Positions 49,201 through 59,862 of a stretch of DNA of 64,000 nt are shown here, piece by piece (position 1 is the stretch's first letter; the number at the start of each line of letters is the position of its first letter). The notes below the pieces were generated by a model. It was given only the letters and a program-made list of their open reading frames with translations. It did no database searches and was not told where the DNA came from. Origin of the DNA: Paramacrobiotus metropolitanus (taxonomy: Eukaryota; Tardigrada; Eutardigrada; Parachela; Macrobiotidae); contig NW_026570394.1 of assembly GCF_019649055.1 (NCBI RefSeq), positions 1 through 64,000 of the forward strand, in the 5' to 3' direction. The position numbers and the translations under genes were made by a program.

Positions 49201-51769
49201 TGCAAAAAAATTTCACCAGAAGAAGTTACTGTCAGACGTGTCACATTTTCGCCATGTTGTCAGAACTCAATAACTACGTGGTGAAACTGCTCCAAAGTCT
49301 GCTTTTAAGGGTTATTCGATGCGCTGAGCACGAATTTCAAGTCGGTTTGCAAAAAAATTTCACCGAAAAAAGTTATGGAAAACTTGACTATTCACCGGCA
49401 TTTTTAGATCTCAATAACTACGTGGTGAAACTGCTCCAAAGTCTGCTTTTAAGGGTTATTCGATGCGCTGAGCACGAATTTCAAGTCGGTTTGCGAAAAA
49501 AATTTCACCGAAAAAAGTTATGGAAAACTTGACTATTCACCGGCATTTTAGATCTCAATAACTACGTGGTGAAACTGCTCCAAAGTCTGCTTTTAAGGGT
49601 TATTCGATGCGCTGAGCACGAATTTCAAGTCGGTTTGCAAAAAAAATTTCACCGAAAAAAGTTACTGTCAGACGTGTCACATTTTCGCCATGTTGTCAGA
49701 ACTCAATAACTACGTGGTGAAACTGCTCCAAAGTCTGCTTTTAAGGGTTATTCGATGCGCTGAGCACGAATTTCAAGTCGGTTTGCAAAAAAATTTCACC
49801 GAAAAAGTTATGGAAAACTTGACTATTCACCGGCATTTTAGATCTCAATAACTACGTGGTGAAACTGCTCCAAAGTCTGCTTTTAAGGGTTATTCGATGC
49901 GCTGAGCACGAATTTCAAGTCGGTTTGCAAAAAAAATTTCACCGAAAAAAGTTATGGAAAACTTGACTATTCACCGGCATTTTTAGATCTCAATAACTAC
50001 GTGGTGAAACTGCCCCAAAGTCTGCTTTTAAGGGTTATTTGATGCGCTGAGCACGAATCTGATATCGGTTTGCAAAAAAATTTCACCAGAAGAAGTTACT
50101 GTCAGACGTGTCACATTTTCGCCATGTTGTCAGAACTCAATAACTACGTGGTGAAACTGCTCCAAAGTCTGCTTTTAAGGGTTATTCGATGCGCTGAGCA
50201 CGAATTTCAAATCGGTTTGCAAAAAAATTTCACCGAAAAAAGTTATGGAAAACTTGACTATTCACCGGCATTTTTAGATCTCAATAACTACGTGGTGAAA
50301 CTGCCCAAAGTCTGCTTTTAAGGGTTATTCGATGCGCTGAGCACGAATCTGAAATCGGTTTGCAAAAAAATTTCACCAGAAAAAGTTACTGTCAGACGTG
50401 TCACATTTTCGCCATGTTGTCAGAACTCAATAACTACGTGGTGAAACTGCTCCCAAAGTCTGCTTTTGAAGGTTATTCGATGCGCTGAGCACGAATTTCA
50501 AATCGGTTTGCAAAAAAAATTTCACCGAAAAAGTTATGGAAAACTTGACTATTCACCGGCATTTTAGATCTCAATAACTACGTGGTGAAACTGCTCCAAA
50601 GTCTGCTTTTTAAGGGTTATTCGATGCGCTGAGCACGAATTTCAAGTCGGTTTGCAAAAAAATTTCACCGAAAAAAGTTATGGAAAACTTGACTATTCAC
50701 CGGCATTTTAGATCTCAATAACTACGTGGTGAAACTGCCCAAAGTCTGCTTTTAAGGGTTATTCGATGCGTTGAGCACGAATCTGAAATCGGTTTGCAAA
50801 AAAATTTCACCAGAAAAAGTTACTGTCAGACGTATCACATTTCGCCATGTTGTCAGAACTCAATAACTACGTGGTGAAACTGCTCCAAAGTCTGCTTTTA
50901 AGGGTTATTCGATGCGCTGAGCACGAATTTCAAGTCGGTTTGCAAAAAAAATTTCACCGAAAAAGTTATGGAAAACTTGACTATTCACCGGCATTTTTAG
51001 ATCTCAATAACTACGTGGTGAAACTGCTCCAAAGTCTGCTTTTAAAGGTTATTCGATGCGCTGAGCACGAATTTCAGAATCGGTTTGCAAAAAAATTTCA
51101 CCGAAAAAGTTATGGAAAACTTGACTTTTCACCGGCATTTTAGATCTCAATAACTACGTGGTGAAACTGCTCCAAAGTCTGCTTTTAAGGGTTATTCGAT
51201 GCGCTGAGCACGAAATTTCAAGTCGGTTTGCAAAAAAAATTTCAACGAAAAGTTATGGAAAACTTGACTTTTCACCGGCATTTTAGATCTCAATAACTAC
51301 GTGGTGAAACTGCTCCAAAGTCTGCTTTTGAAAGTTTTTCGATGCGCTGAGCACGAATTTCAAGTCGGTTTGCAAAAAAATTTCACCGAAAAAGTTATGG
51401 AAAACTTGACTATTCACCGGCATTTTAGATCTCAATAACTACGTGGTGAAACTGCTCCAAAGTCTGTTTTAAGGGTTATTCGATGCGCTGAGCACGAATT
51501 TCAAGTCGGTTTGCAAAAAAATTTCACCGAAAAAGTTATGGAAAACTTGACTATTCACCGGCATTTTTAGATCTCAATAACTACGTGGTGAAACTGCCCA
51601 AAGTCTGCTTTTAAAGGTTATTTGATGCGTTGAGCACGAATCTGAAATCGGTTTGCAAAAAAATTTCACCGAAAAAAGTTATGGAAAACTTGACTATTCA
51701 CCGGCATTTTTAGATCTCAATAACTACGTGGTGAAACTGCTCCAAAGTCTGCTTTTATAATAATGGAAG

Positions 51770-51775
51770 TTTATT
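51770..51775 (-). promoter_or_regulatory. Polyadenylation signal AATAAA of LINE copy 1
   Basis: AATAAA on the minus strand (TTTATT on the plus strand) lies 12 bases before the 3' junction of the element. That is where a retrotransposon 3' end would carry it. There is no long poly(A) tail after it, only CATTATTAT. Confidence 0.65.
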
Positions 51776-52177
51776 GTCCTTGCAACGGGCGGTTGCCCCT
51801 CTAGGCTTCAGACAGCGGGAAGAAACAGAACGTAACAACAACACCAAGGAATAATGACATGTAAACATCAAGGTCATCGTTATGTAAAACACAGAAGGAA
51901 ACGTGGCAAAACGACAAGCATTAGCCATCAACATCACACGAAGAGACAGGAACAGAGTAGGAAGTAGGAACTTATGTTGCGATTGCGAATAGTATAGTGT
52001 TACCTATGTGGAAAAAGGGAGGAGACGATCGCGCTGGGGTCGATGCATAAAACCAAAACCCACATACTAATAAAGTAATTATTGAATTTCACAGAAATTT
52101 TCAAAAAATAAAAACCGTGGGGAAAAGGAAAGCACCGACACTTACGCACGTAATTGCCTTGTAATGTCGTCTGACAA

Positions 52178-52750
52178 CTAATTCGCAATCACCGTGAAGT
52201 TTAGTACGTAGGAAACAATGTACAGTACGCAGTGACCATGACAACAACAATAATAGCTGCACTAAACAATTTTTTGATTTTTTGACGATTTTAGCAGAAG
52301 GTAGATCCTGTAGATTCACCGTCTTCAGGGCTTCGGTGAAGGTATTCAACGTGATGTAAGCAGCAGATGGCAGCGGAAGTTCGTTCCAGACTGATACAAG
52401 GCTGTTGAGATGCGATTCGTGGGTAGTGATAACTGTTCGCCCACAGATGGTTGTCGGTGCCGGTTTGATAGGACACGGGTGCTTCATAAGACGTTCTGAT
52501 GTCCTGGTGTTTCCTGCAACAGACTCAAGCACCGCAGCCGAGAATCGAAGTGGTAATACAACCATTTCACCCATCGGAATTACCCGAAATACTAATTTAT
52601 ACATGAACAACAAAGCTTTTTTCATACATCGGGTGCGGAGATCATCCCATTTAAGTTCTTTCAGACGTTCACTGTAAATCAAGACATTGCTGCCGAGTCG
52701 TAGAGTTTTGGTGAACCTCCTTTTGCATCGTTCAATTTCATTTGTCGACT
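52178..52750 (-). pseudogene. Reverse-transcriptase ORF C-terminal remnant, copy 1
   Basis: This is the least damaged of the four remnants. Read on the minus strand, the frame is open from the truncation point and begins with the hallmark IERCKRRFTKTL (52736 to 52701), followed by YSERLKELKW, a YK-containing helix, a TSERLM segment, then SVWNELP and TFTEALK. This order (IE-x-QRRFTK-like, ERLK-x-L-W, late WN-x-LP, F-x-x-L) is typical of the region after the RT domain in CR1/L2/Jockey-type non-LTR elements; the family is recognised from memory and not searched. After about 155 codons a one-base-shorter T-run at about 52267-52284, compared with copies 2 and 3, shifts the frame. Without that shift it would stop at 52178. 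No catalytic residues remain, so it cannot be active. Confidence 0.85.
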
Positions 52751-54854
52751 TTTCAACGAAAAAAGTTATGGAAAACTTGACTTTTCACCGGCATTTTGGA
52801 TCTCAATAACTACGTGGTGAAACTGCTCCAAAGTCTGCTTTTAAAGTTATTCGATGCGCTGAGCACGAATTTCAAATCGGTTTGCAAAAAAATTTCACCG
52901 AAAAAGTTATGGAAAACTTGACTTTTCACCGGCATTTTGGATCTCAATAACTACGTGGTGAAACTGCTCCAAAGTCTGCTTTTAAGGGTTATTCGATGCG
53001 CTGAGCACGAATCTGAAATCGGTTTGCAAAAAAATTTCACCAGAAAAAGTTACTGTCAGACGTGTCACATTTTCGCCATGTTGAGAACTCAATAACTACG
53101 TGGTGAAACTGCTCCAAAGTCTGCTTTTAAGGGTTATTCGATGCGCTGAGCACGAATTTTAAGTCGGTTTGCAAAAAAAAATTTCACCGAAAAAGTTATG
53201 GAAAACTTGACTTTTCACCGGCATTTTGGATCTCAATAACTACGTGGTGAAACTGGCTCCAAAGTCTGCTTTTAAGGGTTTATTCGATGCGCTGAGCACG
53301 AATCTGAAATCTGGTTCGCAAAAAAATTTCACCGAAAAAGTTACTGTCAGACGTGTCACATCTTCGCCATGGTGTCAGAACTCAATAACTACGTGGTGAA
53401 ACTGCTCCAAAGTCTGCTTTTTAAGGGTTATTCGATGCGCTGAGCACGAATTTTAAATCGGTTTGCAAAAAAAATTTCACCGAAAAAAGTTATGGAAAAC
53501 TTGCATTTTCACCGGCATTTTTGGATCTCAATAACTACGTGGTGAAACTGCTCCAAAGTCTGCTTTTAAAGTTATTCGATGCGCTGAGCACGAATTTCAA
53601 GTCAGGTTGCAAAAAAATTTCACCGAAAAAGTTATGGAAAACTTGCATTTTCACCGGCATTTTGGATCTCAATAACTACGTGGTGAAACCAGCTCCAAAG
53701 TCTGCTTTTAAGGGTTATTCGATGCGCTGAGCACGAATCTGAAATCGGTTTGCAAAAAAAATTTCACCAGAAAAAGTTACTGTCAGACGTGTCACATTTT
53801 CGCCGTTGTCAGAACTCAATAACTACGTGGTGAAACTGCTCCAAAGTCTGCTTTAAGGGTTATTCGATGCGCTGAGCACGAATTTTAAATCGGTTTGCAA
53901 AAAAAATTTCACCGAAAAAAGTTATGGAAAACTTGCATTTTCACCGGCATTTTGGATCTCAATAACTACGTGGTGAAACTGCTCCAAAGTCTGCTTTTAA
54001 AGTTATTCGATGCGCTGAGCACGAATTTTAAGTCAGGTTGCAAAAAAATTTCACCGAAAAAGTTATGGAAAACTTGACTTTTCACCGGCATTTTGGATCT
54101 CAATAACTACGTGGTGAAACTGCTCCAAAGTCTGCTTTAAAGGTTATTCGATGCGCTGAGCACGAATCTGAAGTGGTTTGCAAAAAAAATTTCACCGAAA
54201 AAGTTACTGTCAGACGTGTCACATTTTCGCCATGTTGTGAGAACTCAATAACTACGTGGTGAAACTGCTCCAAAGTCTGCTTTTAAGGGTTATTCGATGC
54301 GCTGAGCACGAATTTCAAGTCGGTTTGCAAAAAAATTTCACCGAAAAAAGTTATGGAAAACTTGACTTTCACCGGCATTTTAGATCTCAATAACTACGTG
54401 GTGAAACTGCTCCAAAGTCTGCTTTTAAGGGTTATTCGATGCGCTGAGCACGAATTTCAAATCGGTTTGCAAAAAATTTCAACGAAAAAAGTTATGGAAA
54501 ACTTGACTTTTCACCGGCATTTTAGATCTCAATAACTACGTGGTGAAACTGCTCCAAAGTCTGCTTTTAAGGGTTATTCGATGCGCTGAGCACGAATTTC
54601 AAGTCGGTTTGCAAAAAATTTCACCGAAAAAAGTTATGGAAAACTTGACTATTCACCGGCATTTTTAGATCTCAATAACTACGTGGTGAAACTGCTCCAA
54701 AGTCTGTTTTTAAGGGTTATTCGATGCGCTGAGCACGAATTTCAAGTCGGTTTGCAAAAAAATTTCACCGAAAAAGTTATGGAAAACTTGACTATTCACC
54801 GGCATTTTAGATCTCAATAACTACGTGGTGAAACTGCTCCAAAGTCTGCTTTTA
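52751..54854 (+). repeat. Satellite block between LINE copies 1 and 2
   Basis: About 14-15 monomers. It starts with GGATCT-type A units, including the shortened CTTTTAAAGTTATTCG form and a B with GGTTCGC and CCATGGTGTCAG (about 53.31-53.38 kb), all features of the pentamer domain at 4-10 kb. From about 54.38 kb it switches to TAGATCT-type units and ends with GTCTGTTTTTAAGGG plus one A' unit before the LINE. Confidence 0.93.
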
Positions 54855-54866
54855 TAATAATGGAAG

Positions 54867-54872
54867 TTTATT
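54867..54872 (-). promoter_or_regulatory. Polyadenylation signal AATAAA of LINE copy 2
   Basis: AATAAA sits at the same distance (12 bases) from the 3' junction as in copy 1 and is followed by the same CATTATTAT end. Confidence 0.65.
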
Positions 54873-55270
54873 GTCCTTGCAACGGAGCGGTTGCCCCCTC
54901 TAGGCTTCAGACAGCGGGAAGAAACAGAACGTAACAACAACACCAAGGAATAATGACATGTAAACATCAAGGTCATCGTTATGTAAAACACAGAGAACGT
55001 GGCAAAACGACAAGCATTAGCCATCAACATCACACGAAGAGACAGGAACAGAGTAGGAAGTAGGAACTTATGTTGCGATTGCGAATAGTATAGTGTTACC
55101 TATGTGGAAAAAGGGAGGAGACGATCGCGCTGGGGTCGATGCATAAAACCAAAACCCATACTAATAAAGTAATTATTGAATTTCACAGAAATTTTCAAAA
55201 AATAAAAACCGTGGGAAAAGGAAAGCACCGACACTTACGCACGTAATTGCCTTGTAATGTCGTCTGACAA

Positions 55271-55839
55271 CTAATTCGCAATCACCGTGAAGTTTAGTAC
55301 GTGAAACAATGTACAGTACGCAGTGACCATGACAACAACAATAATAGCTGCACTAAACAATTTTTTGATTTTTTTGACGATTTTAGCAGAAGGTAGATCC
55401 TGTAGATTCACCGTCTTCAGGGCTTCGGTGAAGGTATTCAACGTGATGTAAGCAGCAGATGGCAGCGGAAGTTCGTTCAGACTGATACAAGGCTGTTGAG
55501 ATGCGATTCGTGGGTAGTGATAACTGTTCGCCCACAGATGGTTGTCGGTGCCGGTTTGATAGGACACGGGTGCTTCATAAGACGTTCTGATGTCCTGGTG
55601 TTTCCTGCAACAGACTCAAGCACCGCAGCCGAGAATCGAAGTGGTAATACAACCATTTCACCCATCAGATTACGAAATACTAATTTATACATGAACAACA
55701 AAGCTTTTTTTCATACATCGGGTGCGGAGATCATCCCATTTAAGTTCTTTCAGACGTTCACTGTAATTCAAGACATTGCTGCCGAGTCGTAGAGTTTTGG
55801 TGAACCTCCTTTTGCATCGTTCAATTTCATTTGTCGACT
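55271..55839 (-). pseudogene. Reverse-transcriptase ORF C-terminal remnant, copy 2
   Basis: This has the same LINE RT tail as copy 1, with the frame broken at several points: a seven-base T-run after AAAGC near 55.70 kb (six in copy 1), a three-base net loss near 55.67 kb, and a missing C in GTTCGTTCAG near 55.478 kb that breaks the frame just before the WNELP motif. Downstream the frame reads NELPLPSAAYITLNTF and ends at a stop at 55271-55273 after a hydrophobic stretch containing AAIIVVVMV. That C-terminal end is shared with copy 3, so it is probably the original reading. Confidence 0.82.
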
Positions 55840-57669
55840 TTTCAACGAAAAAAAGTTATGGAAAACTTGACTTTTCACCGGCATTTTGGATCTCAATAAC
55901 TACGTGGTGAAACTGCTCCAAAGTCTGCTTTTAAAGTTATTCGATGCGCTGAGCACGAATTTCAAGTCGGTTTGCAAAAAAATTTCACCGAAAAAAGTTA
56001 TGGAAAACTTGACTTTTCACCGGCATTTTGGATCTCAATAACTACGTGGTGAAACTGCTCCAAAGTCTGCTTTTAAAGTTATTCGATGCGCTGAGCACGA
56101 ATTTCAGAATCGGTTTGCAAAAAAATTTCACCGAAAAAAGTTATGGAAAACTTGCACATTTTCACCGGCATTTTGGATCTCAATAACTACGTGGTGAAAC
56201 TGCTCAAAGTCTGCTTTTGAAAGTTGTTTTCGATGCGCTGAGCACGAATTTCAAGAAGTCGGTTTGCAAAAAAATTTCACCGAAAAAGTTATGGAAAACT
56301 TGACTATTCACCGGCATTTTTAGATCTCAATAACTACGTGGTGAAACTGCTCCAAAGTCTGCTTTTAAAGTTATTCGATGCGCTGAGCACGAATTTCAAA
56401 TCGGGTTGCAAAAAAATTTCACCGAAAAAAGTTATGGAAAACTTGCATTTTCACCGGCATTTTGGATCTCAATAACTACGTGGTGAAACTGGCTCCAAAG
56501 TCTGCTTTTTAAGGGTTATTCGATGCGCTGAGCACGAATCTGAAATCGGTTTGCAAAAAAATTTCACCAGAAAAAGTTACTGTCAGACGTGTCACATTTT
56601 CGCCTTGGTGTCAGAACTCAATAACTACGTGGTGAAACTGCTCCGAAGTCTGCTTTTAAGGGTTATTCGATGCGCTGAGCACGAATTTTAAGTCGGTTTG
56701 CAAAAAAATTTCAACGAAAAAAGTTATGGAAAACTTGCATTTTCACCGGCATTTTGGATCTCAATAACTACGTGGTGAAACTGCTCCAAAGTCTGCTTTT
56801 AAAAGTTATTCGATGCGCTGAGCACGAATTTTAGAATCGGGTTGCAAAAAAAATTTCACCGAAAAAGTTATGGAAAACTTGACTTTTCACCGGCATTTTG
56901 GATCTCAATAACTACGTGGTGAAACTGCTAAAAAGTCTGCTTTTAAGTAAGGTTATTCGATGCGCTGAGCACGAATCTGAAATTGGTTTGCAAAAAAAAT
57001 TTCACCGAAAAAGTTACTGTCAGACGTGTCACATTTTCGCCATGTTGTGAGAACTCAATAACTACGTGGTGAAACTGCTCCAAGAATCTGCTTTTAAGGG
57101 TTTTTCGATGCGCTGAGCACGAATTTCAAGTCGGTTTGCAAAAAAATTTCACCGAAAAAGTTATGGAAAACTTGACTATTCACCGGCATTTTAGATCTCA
57201 ATAACTACGTGGTGAAACTGCTCCAAAGTCTGCTTTTAAGGGTTATTCGATGCGCTGAGCACGAAATTCAAGTCGGTTTGCAAAAAAATTTCAGCAGAAA
57301 AAGTTATGGAAAACTTGACTTTTCACCGGCATTTTTAGATCTCAATAACTACGTGGTGAAACTGCTCCAAAGTCTGCTTTTAAAGTTTTTCGATGCGCTG
57401 AGCACGAATTTCAAGTCGGTTTGCAAAAAAATTTCACCGAAAAAAGTTATGGAAAACTTGACTATTCACCGGCATTTTAGATCTCAATAACTACGTGGTG
57501 AAACTGCTCCAAAGTCTGTTTTTAAAGGGGTTATTCGATGCGCTGAGCACGAATTTCAAGTCAGTTTGCAAAAAAATTTCATGAAAAAAGTTATGGAAAA
57601 CTTGACTATTCACCGGCATTTTTAGATCTCAATAACTACGTGGTGAAACTGCTCCAAAGTCTGCTTTTA
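55840..57669 (+). repeat. Satellite block between LINE copies 2 and 3
   Basis: About 12-13 monomers. GGATCT-type units come first, with one TAGATCT unit near 56.32 kb preceded by a TTTTGAAAGTTGTTTTCG variant. GGATCT units with a CCTTGGTGTCAG-type B (about 56.60 kb) follow, then A' units from about 57.19 kb to the LINE. The last unit has ATTTCATGAAAAAAG where CACCG is usual. Confidence 0.93.
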
Positions 57670-57681
57670 TAATAATGGAAG

Positions 57682-57687
57682 TTTATT
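57682..57687 (-). promoter_or_regulatory. Polyadenylation signal AATAAA of LINE copy 3
   Basis: Same hexamer at the same offset from the 3' junction as in the other copies. Confidence 0.65.
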
Positions 57688-58067
57688 GTCCTTGCAACGG
57701 AGCAGACAGCGGGAAGAAACAGAACGTAACAACAACACCAAGGAATAATGACATGTAAACATCAAGGTCATCGTTATGTAAAACACAGAAGGAAACGTGG
57801 CAAAACGACAAGCATTAGCCATCAACATCACACGAAGAGACAGGAACAGAGTAGGAAGTAGGAACTTATGTTGCGATTGCGAATAGTATAGTGTTACCTA
57901 TGTGGAAAAGGGAGGGGAGACGATCGCGCTGGGGTCGATGCATAAAACCAAAACCCACATACTAATAAAGTAATTGAATTTCACAGAAATTTTCAAAAAA
58001 TAAAAACCGTGGGAAAGGAAAGCACCGACACTTACGCACGTAATTGCCTTGTAATGTCGTCTGACAA

Positions 58068-58638
58068 CTAATTCGCAATCACCGTGAAGTTTAGTACGTA
58101 GGGAAACAATGTACAGTACGCAGTGACCATGACAACAACAATAATAGCTGCACTAAACAATTTTTTGATTTTTTTGACGATTTTAGCAGAAGGTAGATCC
58201 TGTAGATTCACCGTCTTCAGGGCTTCGGTGAAGGTATTCAACGTGATGTAAGCAGCAGATGGCAGCGGAAGTTCGTTCCAGACTGATACAAGGCTGTTGA
58301 GATGCGATTCGTGGGTAGTGATAACTGTTCGCCCACAGATGGTTGTCAGTGCCGGTTTGATAGGACACGGGTGCTTCATAAGACGTTCTGATGTCTGGTG
58401 TTTCCTGCAACAGACTCAAGCACCGCAGCCGAGAATCGAAGTGGTAATACAACCATTTCACCCATCGGAATTGCGAAATACTAATTTATACATGAACAAC
58501 AAAGCTTTTTCATACATCGGGTGCGGAGATCATCCCATTTAAGTTCTTTCAGACGTTCACTGTAATTCAAGACATTGCTGCCGAGTCGTAGAGTTTTGGT
58601 GAACCTCCTTTTGCATCGTTCAATTTCATTTGTCGACT
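58068..58638 (-). pseudogene. Reverse-transcriptase ORF C-terminal remnant, copy 3
   Basis: LINE RT tail with frameshifts near 58.51 kb (five-base T-run against six in copy 1), 58.47 kb (two-base net loss in the GGAATT region) and 58.395 kb (GTCTGG in place of GTCCTGG). From the start of the MKHPCPIKPA segment the frame is intact through SVWNELP, TFTEALK and a hydrophobic tail to the stop at 58068-58070, giving the cleanest view of the original C-terminus. Upstream motifs (IERCKRRFTKTL, ERLKELKW) are still readable in other frames. Confidence 0.83.
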
Positions 58639-59442
58639 TTTTCAGCGAAAAAGTTATGGAAAACTTGACTTTTCACCGGCATTTTGGATCTCAATAACTA
58701 CGTGGTGAAACTGCTCCAAAGTCTGCTTTTAAAGTTATTCGATGCGCTGAGCACGAATTTCAAGTCGGTTTGCAAAAAAATTTCACCGAAAAAAGTTATG
58801 GAAAACTTGACTTTTCACCGGCATTTTGGATCTCAATAACTACGTGGTGAAACTGCTCAAAGTCTGCTTTTAAAGTTATTCGATGCGCTGAGCACGAATT
58901 TCAAGTCAGGTTTGCAAAAAAAATTTCACCGAAAAAGTTATGGAAAACTTGCATTTTTCACCGGCATTTTGGATCTCAATAACTACGTGGTGAAACTGCT
59001 CCAAAGTCTGCTTTTGAAAGTTTTCGATGCGCTGAGCACGAATTTCAAGTCGGTTTGCAAAAAAATTTCACCGAAAAAGTTATGGAAAACTTGACTATTC
59101 ACCGGCATTTTAGATCTCAATAACTACGTGGTGAAACTGGTCCAAAGTCTGTTTTTAAGGGTTATTCGATGCGCTGAGCACGAATTTCAAGTCGGTTTGC
59201 AAAAAAATTTCACCGAAAAAGTTATGGAAAACTTGACTATTCACCGGCATTTTAGATCTCAATAACTACGTGGTGAAACTGCCCCAAAGTCTGCTTTTAA
59301 AGGTTATTTGATGCGTTGAGCACGAATCTGAAATCGGTTTGCAAAAAAATTTCACCGAAAAAGTTATGGAAAACTTGACTATTCACCGGCATTTTTAGAT
59401 CTCAATAACTACGTGGTGAAACTGCTCCAAAGTCTGCTTTTA
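58639..59442 (+). repeat. Satellite block between LINE copies 3 and 4
   Basis: The shortest inter-LINE block, five full monomers plus partial units. Three GGATCT-type units are followed by A' units carrying, in order, TTTTGAAAGTTTTCG (59013), GTCTGTTTTTAAGGG, and GCCCCAAAG with TTTGATGCGTTGAGC. This three-unit order is the same as left of LINE copy 1 (51327 onward). Confidence 0.93.
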
Positions 59443-59454
59443 TAATAATGGAAG

Positions 59455-59460
59455 TTTATT
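59455..59460 (-). promoter_or_regulatory. Polyadenylation signal AATAAA of LINE copy 4
   Basis: Same hexamer at the same offset from the 3' junction as in the other copies. Confidence 0.65.
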
Positions 59461-59862
59461 GTCCTTGCAACGGAGCGGTTGCCCCCTCTAGGCTTCAGAC
59501 AGCGGGAAGAAACAGAACGTAACAACAACACCAAGGAATAATGACATGTAAACATCAAGGTCATCGTTATGTAAAACACAGAAGGAAACGTGGCAAAACG
59601 ACAAGCATTAGCCATCAACATCACACGAAGAGACAGGAACAGAGTAGGAAGTAGGAACTTATGTTGCGATTGCGAATAGTATAGTGTTACCTATGTGGAA
59701 AAAGGGAGGAGACGATCGCGCTGGGGTCGATGCATAAAACCAAAACCCACATACTAATAAAGTAATTATTGAATTTCACAGAAATTTTCAAAATAAAAAC
59801 CGTGGGGAAAAGGAAAGCACCGACACTTACGCACGTAATTGCCTTGTAATGTCGTCTGACAA

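Larger units (their letters stand above)
1..51757 (+). repeat. Main satellite array, ~145-bp monomers, left block
   Basis: This is an uninterrupted head-to-tail array of about 355 monomers, seen as recurrence of CTCAATAACTACGTGG every 140-148 bases, for example at 145, 291, 434, 580, 725, 868, 1010 and 1157. No monomer is inverted and no unrelated DNA interrupts the block. The core from CTCAATAAC to GAGCACGAAT is nearly invariant. Variation is concentrated in the 8-10 bases after it (TTTCAAGTC, TTTTAAGTC or CTGAAATC), in A-run lengths, and in the A or B cassette before the next core. The array runs off the left edge of the window, so its true length is unknown. Stretches longer than 300 bases here hold only satellite. 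The monomer does not match a satellite family I can name. Confidence 0.98.
35625..51757 (+). repeat. A'-dominated satellite domain (BglII-bearing variant)
   Basis: Most A cassettes here carry GACTATTCACC and TAGATCTC, mixed with B cassettes in varying order. A five-monomer spacing reappears: cores preceded by AGGT start at 37371, 38097, 39541 and 40258, a span of 2887 or four times 722. Divergent or rare monomers cluster near 41.2-42.5 kb. Because many A' units are 144 bp and B units 147 bp, plus-strand frames stay open over several monomers more often than in the left part of the array. The domain ends exactly at the first LINE copy. Confidence 0.88.
51758..52750 (-). mobile_element. 5'-truncated LINE fragment, copy 1
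   Basis: About 993 bp of non-satellite DNA sits inside a monomer. On the minus strand it reads, from 52750 down: the tail of a reverse-transcriptase ORF, a stop at 52178-52180, about 400 bases of 3' UTR, AATAAA at 51770-51775 and an ATT-rich end at the junction with CTTTT of the core. The satellite resumes on the other side at TCAACGAAAAAAGTTATGG, so about 50 bp of monomer are missing. CTTTT is present at both junctions, but the sequence beyond it differs, so a normal target-site duplication is not shown. Left neighbours are A' monomers and right neighbours GGATCT monomers. The endonuclease, RT catalytic core and 5' part are absent. Confidence 0.9.
54855..55839 (-). mobile_element. 5'-truncated LINE fragment, copy 2
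   Basis: This is the same element, boundaries and orientation as copy 1, about 985 bp. It differs by scattered substitutions and small indels: CAACGGAGCGGTTGCCCCC against CAACGGGCGGTTGCCCC, ACAGAGAACG in place of ACAGAAGGAAACG, and CCATCAGATTACGAAAT in place of CCATCGGAATTACCCGAAAT. Identical placement in the monomer and shared flanks indicate descent from the same insertion event as the other copies. Confidence 0.9.
57670..58638 (-). mobile_element. 5'-truncated LINE fragment, copy 3 (internal deletion)
   Basis: The shortest copy at about 969 bp. In the 3' UTR about 20 bases are lost: CAACGGAGCAGACAGCGGG stands where copies 2 and 4 have GGAGCGG...GCTTCAGACAGCGGG. The right junction reads GACTTTTTCAGCG in place of GACTTTTCAACG. 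Otherwise boundaries, orientation and satellite phase match the other copies. Confidence 0.9.

Noticed and set aside
1-51757. CRISPR array
   Set aside because: Units are ~145 bp with no short constant repeat and unique spacers; both parts of the unit recur hundreds of times.
51755-51937. Minus-strand open frame over the LINE 3' UTR and junction (MMLMANACRF-type)
   Set aside because: It lies after the ORF stop and runs across the 3' junction and polyadenylation signal. No family motif is visible.
52405-52677. Plus-strand open frame of 90 codons inside LINE copy 1 (also in copies 2-4)
   Set aside because: It is antisense to the reverse-transcriptase tail, which carries recognisable motifs, so it is a shadow frame.
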